Source: Butyrivibrio sp.
GTDB taxonomy: Bacteria > Bacillota > Clostridia > Lachnospirales > Lachnospiraceae
DNA length: 44,075 bases
Assembly (NCBI RefSeq): GCF_015056685.1
Contig: NZ_SVFW01000033.1
Location: 1 to 44,075, forward strand
Reading direction: 5' to 3'
How positions within the stretch are numbered: position 1 is the stretch's first letter; each line of letters starts with the position of its first letter. The notes below the pieces were generated by a model. That model did no database searches and had not been told where the DNA came from. It saw only the letters and a list, made by a program, of their open reading frames with translations. Position numbers and translations under genes: made by a program. Shown piece by piece: positions 23,465 to 32,402 of the stretch.

Positions 23465-23482
23465 GATGACTTTAGTCAAAAA

Positions 23483-23532
23483 AAGTGGATTTTATTGTCA
23501 TTGAAAATCAAAAATGACAATAAAATCCACTT
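23483..23532 (-). terminator. Rho-independent terminator of the HD-GYP gene
   Basis: A perfect 20-bp stem (23483-23502 with 23513-23532) with a 10-base loop ends in CCACTTTTTTTG on the minus strand, immediately after the HD-GYP stop at 23535. Confidence 0.92.
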
Positions 23533-23534
23533 CA

Positions 23535-24629
23535 TTATGCATAAAGCGCTTTATTATTGCTTGGTGAGAAAATTGATGTAAATGTAGTCTCTCTGTTTTT
23601 AAAGCTTATTTCACCTGAGATATTTTTCTCAATTATGGAAGCTGCTATCTTCCCTATCTCCGGATCAAACTGTGTTCCGCAGTTTCTAAGGATTTCTTCT
23701 CTTGCTTCAAGTGGCGATAGCTGCCTTCTGTATGACCTGTTTGATGTCATGGCATCATAGGCATCAGCCACACAGATTATACGGGGGATAAGCGGTATCT
23801 CATCGCCCTTCAATCCGTCAGGATATCCCTTTCCATCATATCTTTCATGATGCCATCTGGCGCCGTAAGAAATAAGCGGTATCTCTGTAATAGATGATAG
23901 TATCTCATGGCCAATTATAGGATGCTGTCTGATGGCAGCCATCTCTTTTTCATTGAGTTCTCCGGGCTTACGAAGAACTGTGTCAGATACTCCGATCTTT
24001 CCTATATCATGTAACAATCCTGCCTGATAGATGATCTCAAGCATTTTGTCATCGTAGCCCATCGCCTCAGCAATCTCGCAGGCGTACTCGGCAACTCGCA
24101 CTGAATGGCCATTAGTATATGTATCCTTGGCATCAATTGCAGAAGAAAGTGATTTGATGATCTGTTTGGTGTAAATAACCAGCTTTTTGTGCTCCTCTGC
24201 AAGAGAGTCTCTATATGAATACATCTTGGTAATGAGATAATCATTTACGTACTGACTGTTTATTACATTATCTATTCGCCTGTTAAGAACTTCCTGTGCC
24301 AAAGGCTTTCTGATAACATCCGCCGCACCTATGGTAAGGAAAAAAGCTTCCTTCCCTGAATCTTCAGGAATAAGGATGATCACCGGTGTATTCTCTAATA
24401 CCGGATCAGACTTAAGCCTTGAAAACAGCGCAAAATAATCATTCCCCGGGTAATCAAGATCCAATAGGATAAGTGACGGACGAAGTCTGGACTTAAGAAG
24501 TGCCAGTGCCTCTCTCTCAGATTTAACAAAGACACAATTTCTGTCCCCATTTATCAGATTACGGATATTCTCTTGTTCAGATACATTAGATGATATACAA
24601 AGTAATATCTGCGTGTCTTTCGAAAACAT
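23535..24629 (-). CDS. HD-GYP domain protein with degenerate receiver
   Basis: Probable cyclic-di-GMP phosphodiesterase, 364 residues. The N-terminal 125 residues have a receiver-like fold with a possible acceptor Asp (LILLDLDYPG, D57). However, the acidic Mg-binding pair normally found after the first strand is replaced by CISSN, so phosphorylation is doubtful. The HD-GYP domain (about 160-340) has HSVRVAEYA, HDIGK (about 207), the HHERYDGKGYP signature (about 259-269) and DAYDAMTSNRSYR. All expected metal and GYP residues are visible. The ribosome binding site is AAAGGG. The gene stands alone between the sugar-sensing and B12 operons. Confidence 0.92.
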   Translation of the reverse strand: MFSKDTQILLCISSNVSEQENIRNLINGDRNCVFVKSEREALALLKSRLRPSLILLDLDYPGNDYFALFSRLKSDPVLENTPVIILIPEDSGKEAFFLTIGAADVIRKPLAQEVLNRRIDNVINSQYVNDYLITKMYSYRDSLAEEHKKLVIYTKQIIKSLSSAIDAKDTYTNGHSVRVAEYACEIAEAMGYDDKMLEIIYQAGLLHDIGKIGVSDTVLRKPGELNEKEMAAIRQHPIIGHEILSSITEIPLISYGARWHHERYDGKGYPDGLKGDEIPLIPRIICVADAYDAMTSNRSYRRQLSPLEAREEILRNCGTQFDPEIGKIAASIIEKNISGEISFKNRETTFTSIFSPSNNKALYA

Positions 24630-24754
24630 GTTTTCCCTTTAATAAAACCCTTTTTTTCAACTAGTTAAAAATCTGCCTAAAAAGTTAGATTTAAATATAA
24701 CAAATCACCTGTGAAAATATCTGCAAAAAATTGTGAAAAAAAAACGAATTTTTT
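24630..24754. other. Short spacer after the B12 operon
   Basis: It holds an A/T-only hairpin, TGAAAAAAA (24734-24742) with TTTTTTTCA (24749-24757), overlapping the cbiA stop, which may weakly end the B12 operon. The rest should contain the HD-GYP promoter. No riboswitch fold was recognised. Confidence 0.4.
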
Positions 24755-26080
24755 TCAGTGCTTTGCTGCCTCATCTAAAAACTTTTCAGCAAAATCAGGG
24801 CATGAGGGATAATAAAGGTGCGGAAAGCCCATATATGAGCCATTTTTATGATGAATACACATGTACTTACGATTTCCGGCTGGCTTTTTGGCCACAAAAG
24901 CCTCTCCATTATTATCAGTGTCATAATAATGAAACTCGTGTCCCTTTATTTGAAACTCATCGTCACTTAGCTCAACATAACCAAAGCGTACCTTTTTCCC
25001 GGCCCAGCTTGTATCAGCATCAATAAAGCCAGCCATTTCATAGGAATTCCCATCAGGATCCGTGATCTTTTTCGTCAGGTACATGAATCCTCCGCACTCC
25101 GCCAAAACAGGAAGCCCAAGTGATAGCTTTTCTTTTATGTCATGAAGCATATCCCTGTTATCTGATAGATCTTTGAGATAGTTTTCAGGATATCCCCCAC
25201 CAAGAATGAGGCCATCTGTGTTTTTGGGAAGTGCCTTATCCCTGATCGGTGAAAAGAAAACAATCTCAGCCCCAAGACTTTTTAGGAGTTCGAGGTTTTC
25301 TCTGTAGTAAAAACAAAAAGCCTCATCATATGCCACTGCTATCCTTGCTCTTAACGCCTTTGGTTCAGCCTTACTTTTGGTAAAAGAAATAGCTTCTGCC
25401 TTTTTAGAAAGCTCTAAAAGGCCTTTTATATCTACGCCTTCTTCAATTATCCCGGCTGTAATATCAAGTTTTTCTTTAAGACCATCTATTTCTTTGGGGA
25501 GAATAAGGCCTAAGTGCCTGCTTGATAGTTCAATATCTTTCTTATTTTCAACATAGCCATAGCATCTTATTCCCAGCTCTTTTTCTATAAGGGGCATAAG
25601 TACAGCCGCAAAGCTCTTTGATGTCTTATTAAGGATCACGCCTTTTATGAGTTTTTCACTGTCATAGTCAAGAAAGCCTCGTATCTGCGCAATAAGAGAC
25701 CTTCCGGCGCCTCTCCCATCAACTACGAGAACTATCGAAGTCCTTAAAACTCTTGCGAGATCATAAGATGAGCCCTGCTCCTCTACTCCGCCTATGCCAT
25801 CGTAAAGCCCCATTACGCCTTCTATTACAGCCATATCTCCCGTATACTCATCTGCAAAGATTTTTCTTGTAAGGTCATCCGCCGTAAAAAAAGTGTCCAG
25901 ATTCCCTGAAGGAATACCCACCACATCTCTGTGAAACATGGGGTCAATGTAGTCCGGGCCGCATTTAAAGCTGCACACATCTATATTCTGTTTTTTCAAT
26001 GCAGCCAATATTCCGAGGGTTACAGTGGTTTTCCCACTTCCGCTCTTAGGGGCTGCTATAAGTATTCTTGGATAATTCAT
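24755..26080 (-). CDS. cbiA: Cobyrinate a,c-diamide synthase CbiA
   Basis: ATP- and glutamine-dependent amidation of the a and c side chains of cobyrinate in anaerobic B12 synthesis. It has 441 residues. The N-terminal dethiobiotin-synthetase-like ATPase has P-loop APKSGSGKTT (10-19) and the CGPDYIDPMFH motif. The C-terminal glutamine amidotransferase has nucleophile Cys in LPVLAECGGFMYL and a late His in KGHEFHYYD. It is the last gene of the riboswitch-led operon, six bases after cbiJET. Confidence 0.95.
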   Translation of the reverse strand: MNYPRILIAAPKSGSGKTTVTLGILAALKKQNIDVCSFKCGPDYIDPMFHRDVVGIPSGNLDTFFTADDLTRKIFADEYTGDMAVIEGVMGLYDGIGGVEEQGSSYDLARVLRTSIVLVVDGRGAGRSLIAQIRGFLDYDSEKLIKGVILNKTSKSFAAVLMPLIEKELGIRCYGYVENKKDIELSSRHLGLILPKEIDGLKEKLDITAGIIEEGVDIKGLLELSKKAEAISFTKSKAEPKALRARIAVAYDEAFCFYYRENLELLKSLGAEIVFFSPIRDKALPKNTDGLILGGGYPENYLKDLSDNRDMLHDIKEKLSLGLPVLAECGGFMYLTKKITDPDGNSYEMAGFIDADTSWAGKKVRFGYVELSDDEFQIKGHEFHYYDTDNNGEAFVAKKPAGNRKYMCIHHKNGSYMGFPHLYYPSCPDFAEKFLDEAAKH

Positions 26081-26086
26081 TCTTCC

Positions 26087-28114
26087 TCAATGTCCAATCG
26101 TAAAAGAGACGATATATACCGGGTTTTCTGCTTCCATAAGGGAGTATTGTCCAAGGCTTTTTGCTTTACTTACCTGGACAAGTGCTATATCTGCATCTTT
26201 GATCTCATAGTCTTTGATAAGTTCATTTAATGCAGAGATTGTCTCGATCGTAACTGCATTTGCAACAACTCTTATCCTCTTTTCATAAGTTCTCAATCTT
26301 TCAAATATACTCTTTAGATTCCCACTGCTGCCGCCAATAAAAACCTTGTCAGGAGCAGGCAGCGCATCAAGAGCCTCTGGCGCTATGCCTTCCACTACTT
26401 CGATATTTGAAAGCATGAATTTGTCAGCATTTTTCCTAATAAGGTCGCATGCCTCTTTCTTTTTCTCAACTGAGTAAACCTTTATTTTAGGAGATAATCT
26501 TGCACATTCCACTGAAACAGAGCCTGTTCCTCCTCCGATATCATATATGACATCTCCATCACATGGCTTTAGCTTACAAACAGACAAAGTCCTTATTTCC
26601 TCTTTTGTCATTGGTACTTTGTCCCTGATAAATTCTTCATCCTTAAGTCCCGGAAGAAGCTCTTTTTCTGCCTTCTGCTCATTTTTGATCATGAGGGTGT
26701 AAAGACCTTCTTCATCAAGTTCTGCGCACCCTGCAGCGTCAAGCGCACAGATCTTTTCATCACCATAAAGATTACAGCCGGCATATACTGTAAACTTACC
26801 TTTTTTGTTATCCTCCAGTTTTTCCAGAAGTTTTCCGATTGTATTTATGTCTTTTACACCGGAAGTAATGGCTATGGTGCCGGCATTTCCTGTTACAGAT
26901 GCTATTAGCTCTCCTGTCCATTTTTTCTCATCTACCCCGTGAGTACTGATGATAGCTTTATCCTGCCAGTTATCACCTATCCTTGCGCACAGGGCACTTA
27001 CTGATGATATGCCGGGCAAAACTTTGGGGCTGAAGCCTTCATTTTTAAGCGCTGCAAGGAGCTTTCCGGCGCCGCTGTAAAATCCAGTATCACCTGAGAA
27101 AAGAACTACCACTTTAATAGTTTCTTTTTCATTTTCTTCTTTTATCTTTTCAAGGGCAGGTACTATGTCAGATGCAAGGTAATAAGGATACTTCCGGCAT
27201 TCTGAAGCTATGCCCTCAAGCATTCTCCCCGCACCAAAAATGTAATCTGCTTCATCTAAGGCCTTTTGTACTTCCAAAGTAAGGGTTTCTTTCCCCATTC
27301 CAAAACCCGCCAAGGTAACTTGCAGGCTCTTTGCCTGCTTTTTACCTGTGTTTTGGCCAAACAGACTGATAATTTTCTCTCTGACTCTTTCATAGTCCTC
27401 ACCGGCATTTTCGACCGGACGCTTTATTATAAAGATCTGAGCTCCCGCATTCCTTGCAGCCTGTATCCTTTCAATCTCTCCTCCAGCCTTTCCGCTCTCC
27501 TTTAAGACCACGACCTTTGCATCATAGTTTTTTAAAAAAAATAGATTTACGTCATAGGAAAATGGCCCCTGCATGGCTATTATCTGCTTTCCCAAAAGTC
27601 CATTGTCGTAACAGATCTTAAGGCTCTCACTATTTGGGATGACTCTTACCACAAGGCGCTCTAATAAGCTCTTTTCGCGGCAAAACTCAGGGATATCCTT
27701 GGAGCCTGTTGTCAAAAAAACTGTACCCTTCGTTTCAAGAAGTGCCTTGGCACAGTCCCTGGCACTTTCAAAGAACCTTGCGTCAGAGGCATCGATCTTC
27801 TCATTGCTTCTGTGCACTCTAAAAAAACGAATATCAGAAAGATCCTTTCTTGCATCATCGATTTCTTTTTTCACAAGCTCTGCATAGGGATGAGTTGAAT
27901 CAACTATCGCCAGAGGCTTTTCTTTTTCAAAAAGCTCTTTCATCTGACCACTGTCAAGCCTTCCGATGCGCACGTCAATAAAAGGATCATCATCTATAAC
28001 CATTTTCCCGTAATCTGTTGCAACAAGATAAATACATGGTATTTGAGCCTTTGCAAGGTCTATTGCCAGTTCTTTTCCTTCAGTTGTACCGCCAAAAATG
28101 ATTATCTTATTCAT
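26087..28114 (-). CDS. cbiJET: CbiJ-CbiE-CbiT triple fusion
   Basis: A single 675-residue chain joins three consecutive or near-consecutive B12 enzymes. Residues 1-250 are the cobalt-precorrin-6A reductase CbiJ/CobK (FGGTTEGKELA, then DSTHPYAELVKKEI). Residues about 265-475 are the C5 methyltransferase CbiE (LAGFGMGKETLTLEVQKALD, LFSGDTGFYSGAGKLLAAL). Residues about 490-675 are the C15 methyltransferase and decarboxylase CbiT (RDKVPMTKEEIRTL, then the SAM-binding YDIGGGTGSVSVECA). CbiET fusions (CobL) are common; adding CbiJ in front is less so. No frame break is visible. It overlaps cbiH by eight bases. Confidence 0.94.
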   Translation of the reverse strand: MNKIIIFGGTTEGKELAIDLAKAQIPCIYLVATDYGKMVIDDDPFIDVRIGRLDSGQMKELFEKEKPLAIVDSTHPYAELVKKEIDDARKDLSDIRFFRVHRSNEKIDASDARFFESARDCAKALLETKGTVFLTTGSKDIPEFCREKSLLERLVVRVIPNSESLKICYDNGLLGKQIIAMQGPFSYDVNLFFLKNYDAKVVVLKESGKAGGEIERIQAARNAGAQIFIIKRPVENAGEDYERVREKIISLFGQNTGKKQAKSLQVTLAGFGMGKETLTLEVQKALDEADYIFGAGRMLEGIASECRKYPYYLASDIVPALEKIKEENEKETIKVVVLFSGDTGFYSGAGKLLAALKNEGFSPKVLPGISSVSALCARIGDNWQDKAIISTHGVDEKKWTGELIASVTGNAGTIAITSGVKDINTIGKLLEKLEDNKKGKFTVYAGCNLYGDEKICALDAAGCAELDEEGLYTLMIKNEQKAEKELLPGLKDEEFIRDKVPMTKEEIRTLSVCKLKPCDGDVIYDIGGGTGSVSVECARLSPKIKVYSVEKKKEACDLIRKNADKFMLSNIEVVEGIAPEALDALPAPDKVFIGGSSGNLKSIFERLRTYEKRIRVVANAVTIETISALNELIKDYEIKDADIALVQVSKAKSLGQYSLMEAENPVYIVSFTIGH

Positions 28115-28847
28115 TTATCCTGTATCCTCTTGGAGTCACCAATTTGTCACCAATAAGTTTAGATCTTGAATTACCAATAAATACTGTGGTGAACATGTTT
28201 ACACTCTCGTTTTTTAGGTCTGATAAAGTGCACACATGGGCCCTTGTGCCTTCTCGGCCAATATTCTCCACGTAACCGCAGGCTCTTTTTTCGTCTACAC
28301 CGCTTGAAAGCATGATGTCACAGGCTTTTTTCAGATAGTCTGCTCGTTTTTTGCTGGAAGGATTGTAGATAACTATCGAAAAATCCCCATCTATTGCTGC
28401 TTTCAGCCTCTTTTCTATCTGCTCCCACGGAGTTAATAAGTCGCTTAAGGATATCACGCAAAAGTCATGATTTATGGGTGATCCCAGGACTGCTGCCCCG
28501 GAAATTGCTGCAGTAACGCCAGGTATCACACAAACGTCTACCTCAGGATACTCTTCCCAAAGTTCATACACAGGTGATGCCATACCGTAAACTCCAGCAT
28601 CGCCGCTGCAGATAAGTGCTACATTTTTCCCTTCCCTGGCAAATTCAAAGCTTTTCCTGCACCTTTCAATTTCCTGTTTCATAGGGGTTGTAAAAAATTC
28701 TTTCCCCGGAAAAAGATCCTTAACAAGATCCACATAGACTGTATAGCCTGCAATGATATCGCTACTTTCCATAGCTTCAATTGCCTGCCCGGTCATCATG
28801 CTCTTATCTCCGGGACCCATTCCAACTATAAATATCTTTCCTACCAT
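28107..28847 (-). CDS. cbiH: Cobalt-precorrin-3 C17-methyltransferase CbiH
   Basis: SAM-dependent methyltransferase of the ring-contraction step. It has 246 residues, a standard length. It shows the tetrapyrrole methylase N-terminal motif VGMGPGD, then ALICSGDAGVYGMASPVYEL and VIPGVTAAISGAAVLGSP, and the CbiH-type C-terminus VTPRGY. It overlaps cbiG by seven bases upstream and cbiJET downstream. Confidence 0.95.
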   Translation of the reverse strand: MVGKIFIVGMGPGDKSMMTGQAIEAMESSDIIAGYTVYVDLVKDLFPGKEFFTTPMKQEIERCRKSFEFAREGKNVALICSGDAGVYGMASPVYELWEEYPEVDVCVIPGVTAAISGAAVLGSPINHDFCVISLSDLLTPWEQIEKRLKAAIDGDFSIVIYNPSSKKRADYLKKACDIMLSSGVDEKRACGYVENIGREGTRAHVCTLSDLKNESVNMFTTVFIGNSRSKLIGDKLVTPRGYRINE

Positions 28848-29890
28848 GTTATTGTGATCATCCTTCTCTTTGCTTCCGCAAGGGTCATTCCATCTCTGGA
28901 AGTCTTAGTTTTTAAAAGCCCCGCCCCTTGGCCTGCCCCCAAAACTGCTGCCCTTTCGCATACATTTCCCACGCCGACTTTGCTCTTTACAAAATCAGAT
29001 TCCTCAAAATTCCCTTCGGCCTTTTCAAGTTCTTCAGAGGAAAATGTGATGAGCTTAACTCCAAAATACTGACACAGCTTAAGTAAACCAATCTCGCTAC
29101 TTTTCACATCTATTGAACAGATGGCATAGAGGTTTTTGGATAGCTCTTCTTCGTCATACTGCTCAAGCACAAATGCTTTTAGCTGCTCAAAGCTCTTGCC
29201 CTTCTTGCATCCCATGCCTAAGACCATGCGCTTTGGATAAAGAAAAAGCGCATCATCAAAGAGCTTTTTTTCTTTCTCATCACCTATATAAAAATCAGGA
29301 ATGCATAAAAGCCCAGTGCCATCATTTTGTAAATTCATATTGATCTCTGATAGCTCTACTGGCGCTTCTCCCACAAACTCTTTTTCCTTAAGGTCACAGA
29401 TAAACCTAACCTTTTCGCCCCTTAAAACCTTGGAAGATATCTTTTTTATCTTTTCCTTTTCAGAGATAACAAGACCGTTTTTCCTGGCAAAAACATCTAT
29501 GGCAAAGGCTCTGTTAATATCCGTTGCAGTTGTGATAACTGCTGTAGCACCTATTCTTTTGGCCAAAAGAGCTGCCAGGTCATTGCCACCTCCGTAATGC
29601 CCTGACAAAATCGGAATGACAAAGTGTCCCAGCTCATCTATTACAACTACCGGGATATCTTTTAATTTATTCTGAATGCATGGAGAAAGGAGCCTTACTG
29701 CAATTCCCACAGCTCCGATAAATACTATAGGTTGATGTTCTTCAAAGCATCTTTTAAAAAAGTCAGAGAGCTTCTCATCCTCACTTTTTATCTCAGCAAG
29801 AATATCACTATTTTCGGAAAAGAGCTTTTCTGCCAACTGCCTTCCTTTATCTGTAATATAGGAGACCTGTACCACTTTGATCTGGTTCAT
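28841..29890 (-). CDS. cbiG: Cobalt-precorrin-5A hydrolase CbiG
   Basis: Opens the delta-lactone and releases acetaldehyde during anaerobic ring contraction. It has 349 residues in N-terminal, middle and C-terminal CbiG segments. Landmarks are FIGAVGIAVRLLSP, VIDELGHFVIPILSGHYGG, the TTATDIN motif, and the C-terminal GMGCKKGKS and VGNVCERAAVLGAG. Its presence together with CbiD and a CbiK chelatase marks the early-cobalt-insertion route. An ATGA overlap couples it to cbiF. Confidence 0.95.
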   Translation of the reverse strand: MNQIKVVQVSYITDKGRQLAEKLFSENSDILAEIKSEDEKLSDFFKRCFEEHQPIVFIGAVGIAVRLLSPCIQNKLKDIPVVVIDELGHFVIPILSGHYGGGNDLAALLAKRIGATAVITTATDINRAFAIDVFARKNGLVISEKEKIKKISSKVLRGEKVRFICDLKEKEFVGEAPVELSEINMNLQNDGTGLLCIPDFYIGDEKEKKLFDDALFLYPKRMVLGMGCKKGKSFEQLKAFVLEQYDEEELSKNLYAICSIDVKSSEIGLLKLCQYFGVKLITFSSEELEKAEGNFEESDFVKSKVGVGNVCERAAVLGAGQGAGLLKTKTSRDGMTLAEAKRRMITITW

Positions 29891-30645
29891 TTTTTTATTC
29901 CTCTAAAACCTGTTTCAAAATCCGGTGAATAGAGTTTTGACTGTGAATATCCGGATTTTGCTATCACTCCTCCAACAAGAACAACTGCCAGATTCTTAAT
30001 ACCTTCTTTTTGCCCGCTCTCATAAAGGCTTCCCACTGTGCAGAGAATTTTCTTTTCATCAGGCCAGCTTGCCTTATACACGATTGCAGCCGGAGTATCA
30101 GCGTTGTATCCACCGTTAATCAGCCTTTTTGATAATTCATCAAGCATTCCCGCACTTAAATATATTGCCATTGAGGTCTTATGAGCTGCCAGGCTCTCTA
30201 TTGATTCATTTACAGGTACTGTGGTTTTTCCCTCCATTCTGGTGATTATAAGGGTCTGACTTACATCAGGAAGTGTGTATTCAAGATTAAGCGAAGCCGC
30301 AGCCCCAAAGCAGGCGCTGACACCCGGGCAGCTGTCATAGCTTATATTTTCTTTATCAAGAAGCTGCATCTGTTCCATAACAGCCCCATATATACTAGGC
30401 TCCCCTGTGTGAAGCCTGACCACTTCCTTTCCATTTCTTTCTGAAAGGACCATTATCTCCATAACTTCATCCAGGGTCAAAAGGGCGCTGTTATATATTT
30501 CGCAGGTTTCTTTCGCATATTCTAAAAGCTGTGGATTAACCAAAGATCCTGCATAGATTATTACATCTGCTTTTTGTAAGAGCTTCATGCCCCTTACCGT
30601 TATAAGGTCAGCAGCACCGCACCCTGCACCAACAAAATGAACCAT
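29887..30645 (-). CDS. cbiF: Cobalt-precorrin-4 C11-methyltransferase CbiF
   Basis: SAM-dependent methylation at C11 in the anaerobic B12 route. It has 252 residues, with VHFVGAGCGAADLITVRG at the start, ADVIIYAGSLVNP, RLHTGEPSIYGAVMEQM and PGVSACFGAAASL, all characteristic of CbiF. It lies 15 bases downstream of cbiD and has a 4-base overlap with cbiG. Confidence 0.96.
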   Translation of the reverse strand: MVHFVGAGCGAADLITVRGMKLLQKADVIIYAGSLVNPQLLEYAKETCEIYNSALLTLDEVMEIMVLSERNGKEVVRLHTGEPSIYGAVMEQMQLLDKENISYDSCPGVSACFGAAASLNLEYTLPDVSQTLIITRMEGKTTVPVNESIESLAAHKTSMAIYLSAGMLDELSKRLINGGYNADTPAAIVYKASWPDEKKILCTVGSLYESGQKEGIKNLAVVLVGGVIAKSGYSQSKLYSPDFETGFRGIKK

Positions 30646-30660
30646 TTTTTCCTCTTTCTT

Positions 30661-31770
30661 TTACATCAGTAAATCTTTTGCACCGGCAGACTTTGCAAGT
30701 ATCCCAAAATCCCCGGAATAGATGACACATTCTATCTGTATTTTCCCCTGAGCCCTGAAGTTTAGGTAAAACAAAACCTTCTCAAGTACAATGTCCATGG
30801 TCTCCTTAAGTATCCCAGCCTCTTCCACAAGGCGAAGTGCTTCCTCAGTGTTTGTGCACCCAAGTATCTTTCTTGCAAGTGCAGAATCACCATTAGCCAG
30901 GATCCCGCAACAGGCAAGGATCTCCATTCTGCAGTCAGCCTCATGGGAATGAGTATTCATGATACCGCCCGCAACTTTGATGAGCTTTCCGATGTGGCCT
31001 GTAAGAACCATTTTCTCAAATCCCATATCGCATACCATGTCTACGGTTTCACCGATGAAATTGGAGCACTTTACACTTTTATCAAGGTCATATCCAAAAT
31101 TATCCTTCATAAACTGCTGGCCAAAATTGCCGGGAGATACTATGGCAACCTTCTGCCCAAGAGCTTTTTTCTGATTAAGCTCTACCCTTATGGTATCAAG
31201 GATAGCTTTAGTACTCATGGGCTCAACAATGCCTGTAGTCCCAAGTATTGAGATTCCGCCCTCAATTCCAAGCCTCGGGTTAAAAGTCCTCCCCGCAAGC
31301 TCTTCCCCTTCAGGAACTGATATCTCAACTTTCAAGACTCCGTTAAAATCAAAAAAGCTGCACACTTCTGTAACTTCTTTTTGGATCATCTCCCTGGGAA
31401 CATGATTTATCGCAGCATTCCCAACCTCCTGGTCAAGCCCCGGTTTTGTAACTCTTCCAACTCCGCTTCCGCCGTCAATTATTACTTTCAAGGAGGTATG
31501 CATATCTTTTTCAAAAGAATCCTCTATGATACTTACTTTTGAAACAATGTGACTTCCTGTTGTAACATCCGGATCATCACCCCCATCCTTGATAACAGCG
31601 CAGGTGACAAAAGACTTTCCCTTTTGTATATCAACGATATGAGCCTCAAACATAACTCCTGCCGGGGTCTCTATCTCAATCGTGCTTTTCTCTTTTCCCG
31701 AAAGCAGCATGTACGTTGCTGCCTTTGATGCAGCCGCAGCGCAGCTCCCTGTTGTAAATCCTTTTCTCAT
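30661..31770 (-). CDS. cbiD: Cobalt-precorrin-5B C1-methyltransferase CbiD
   Basis: SAM-dependent C1 methylation, specific to the anaerobic pathway. It has 369 residues. It begins RKGFTTGSCAAAASKAA, the family hallmark, and continues with KDGGDDPDVTTGSHI, SGVGRVTKPGL, LGTTGIVEPMS and LTGHIGKLIKVAGGIMNTHS. It overlaps cbiC by four bases. Confidence 0.96.
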   Translation of the reverse strand: MRKGFTTGSCAAAASKAATYMLLSGKEKSTIEIETPAGVMFEAHIVDIQKGKSFVTCAVIKDGGDDPDVTTGSHIVSKVSIIEDSFEKDMHTSLKVIIDGGSGVGRVTKPGLDQEVGNAAINHVPREMIQKEVTEVCSFFDFNGVLKVEISVPEGEELAGRTFNPRLGIEGGISILGTTGIVEPMSTKAILDTIRVELNQKKALGQKVAIVSPGNFGQQFMKDNFGYDLDKSVKCSNFIGETVDMVCDMGFEKMVLTGHIGKLIKVAGGIMNTHSHEADCRMEILACCGILANGDSALARKILGCTNTEEALRLVEEAGILKETMDIVLEKVLFYLNFRAQGKIQIECVIYSGDFGILAKSAGAKDLLM

Positions 31771-32402
31771 AGGCCATATACCAATGCATTTACAATGGCA
31801 GCAGCTATATTACTGCCGCCTTTTCTTCCGCGGTTTATTATGTATGGAACATCTGAATGTAAAAAGAGCTCTTTTGCCGCTACTACATTTACAAATCCCA
31901 CAGGCACACCAATGACAAATTCAGGTCTGTAGATACCTTTTTCCATCATCTCATATAAGGAAATAAGGGCTGTCGGGGCATTTCCTATGGCAAAAATTAT
32001 GGGGACATTAAGCTCTGCTGCCCTTTCCATACTTACAGTTGCCCTTGTGACTCCGCGCTCTTTCGCCTCCTTAGCAACATTTTCATCAGCCATGAAACAG
32101 TGGACCTCTCCGCCGTACATGGAAAGTCTGTTTTTGTTGATGCCAGCCATGGCCATATTGGTATCAGTGACGATATGTGCGCCGTTTTTTATCATGTCTC
32201 TGGCAATCTTTATGGCGTTTTCTGAGTAGGTAAGAGTATCCGCATAGTCAAAGTCAGCACTTGTATGTATCACTCTTTTTGTGACAGGCGCCTCTTCATC
32301 GGGAATAGCCTTGCCCATGTCCTCAAGCTCTTTTGTTATTATCTCAAAGCTTCTTTTTTCTATTTCAGAAGGAAGTACAAATTCGATATTCTCCATATTC
32401 AC
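31767..32402 (-). CDS. cbiC: Cobalt-precorrin-8 methylmutase CbiC
   Basis: Moves the C11 methyl group to C12 to form cobyrinate. It has 211 residues. Key motifs are VIHTSADFDYADTL, with the catalytic-type His of the family, IVTDTNMAMAGINK, FAIGNAPTAL and VGVPVGFVNVVAAKE. It overlaps both neighbours by four bases, so translation is probably coupled. Confidence 0.96.
   Translation of the reverse strand: MNMENIEFVLPSEIEKRSFEIITKELEDMGKAIPDEEAPVTKRVIHTSADFDYADTLTYSENAIKIARDMIKNGAHIVTDTNMAMAGINKNRLSMYGGEVHCFMADENVAKEAKERGVTRATVSMERAAELNVPIIFAIGNAPTALISLYEMMEKGIYRPEFVIGVPVGFVNVVAAKELFLHSDVPYIINRGRKGGSNIAAAIVNALVYGL

Noticed and set aside
24630..24754. Possible cyclic-di-GMP riboswitch before the HD-GYP gene
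   Set aside because: The spacer is too short and AT-rich, and the conserved GEMM core bases are not visible.
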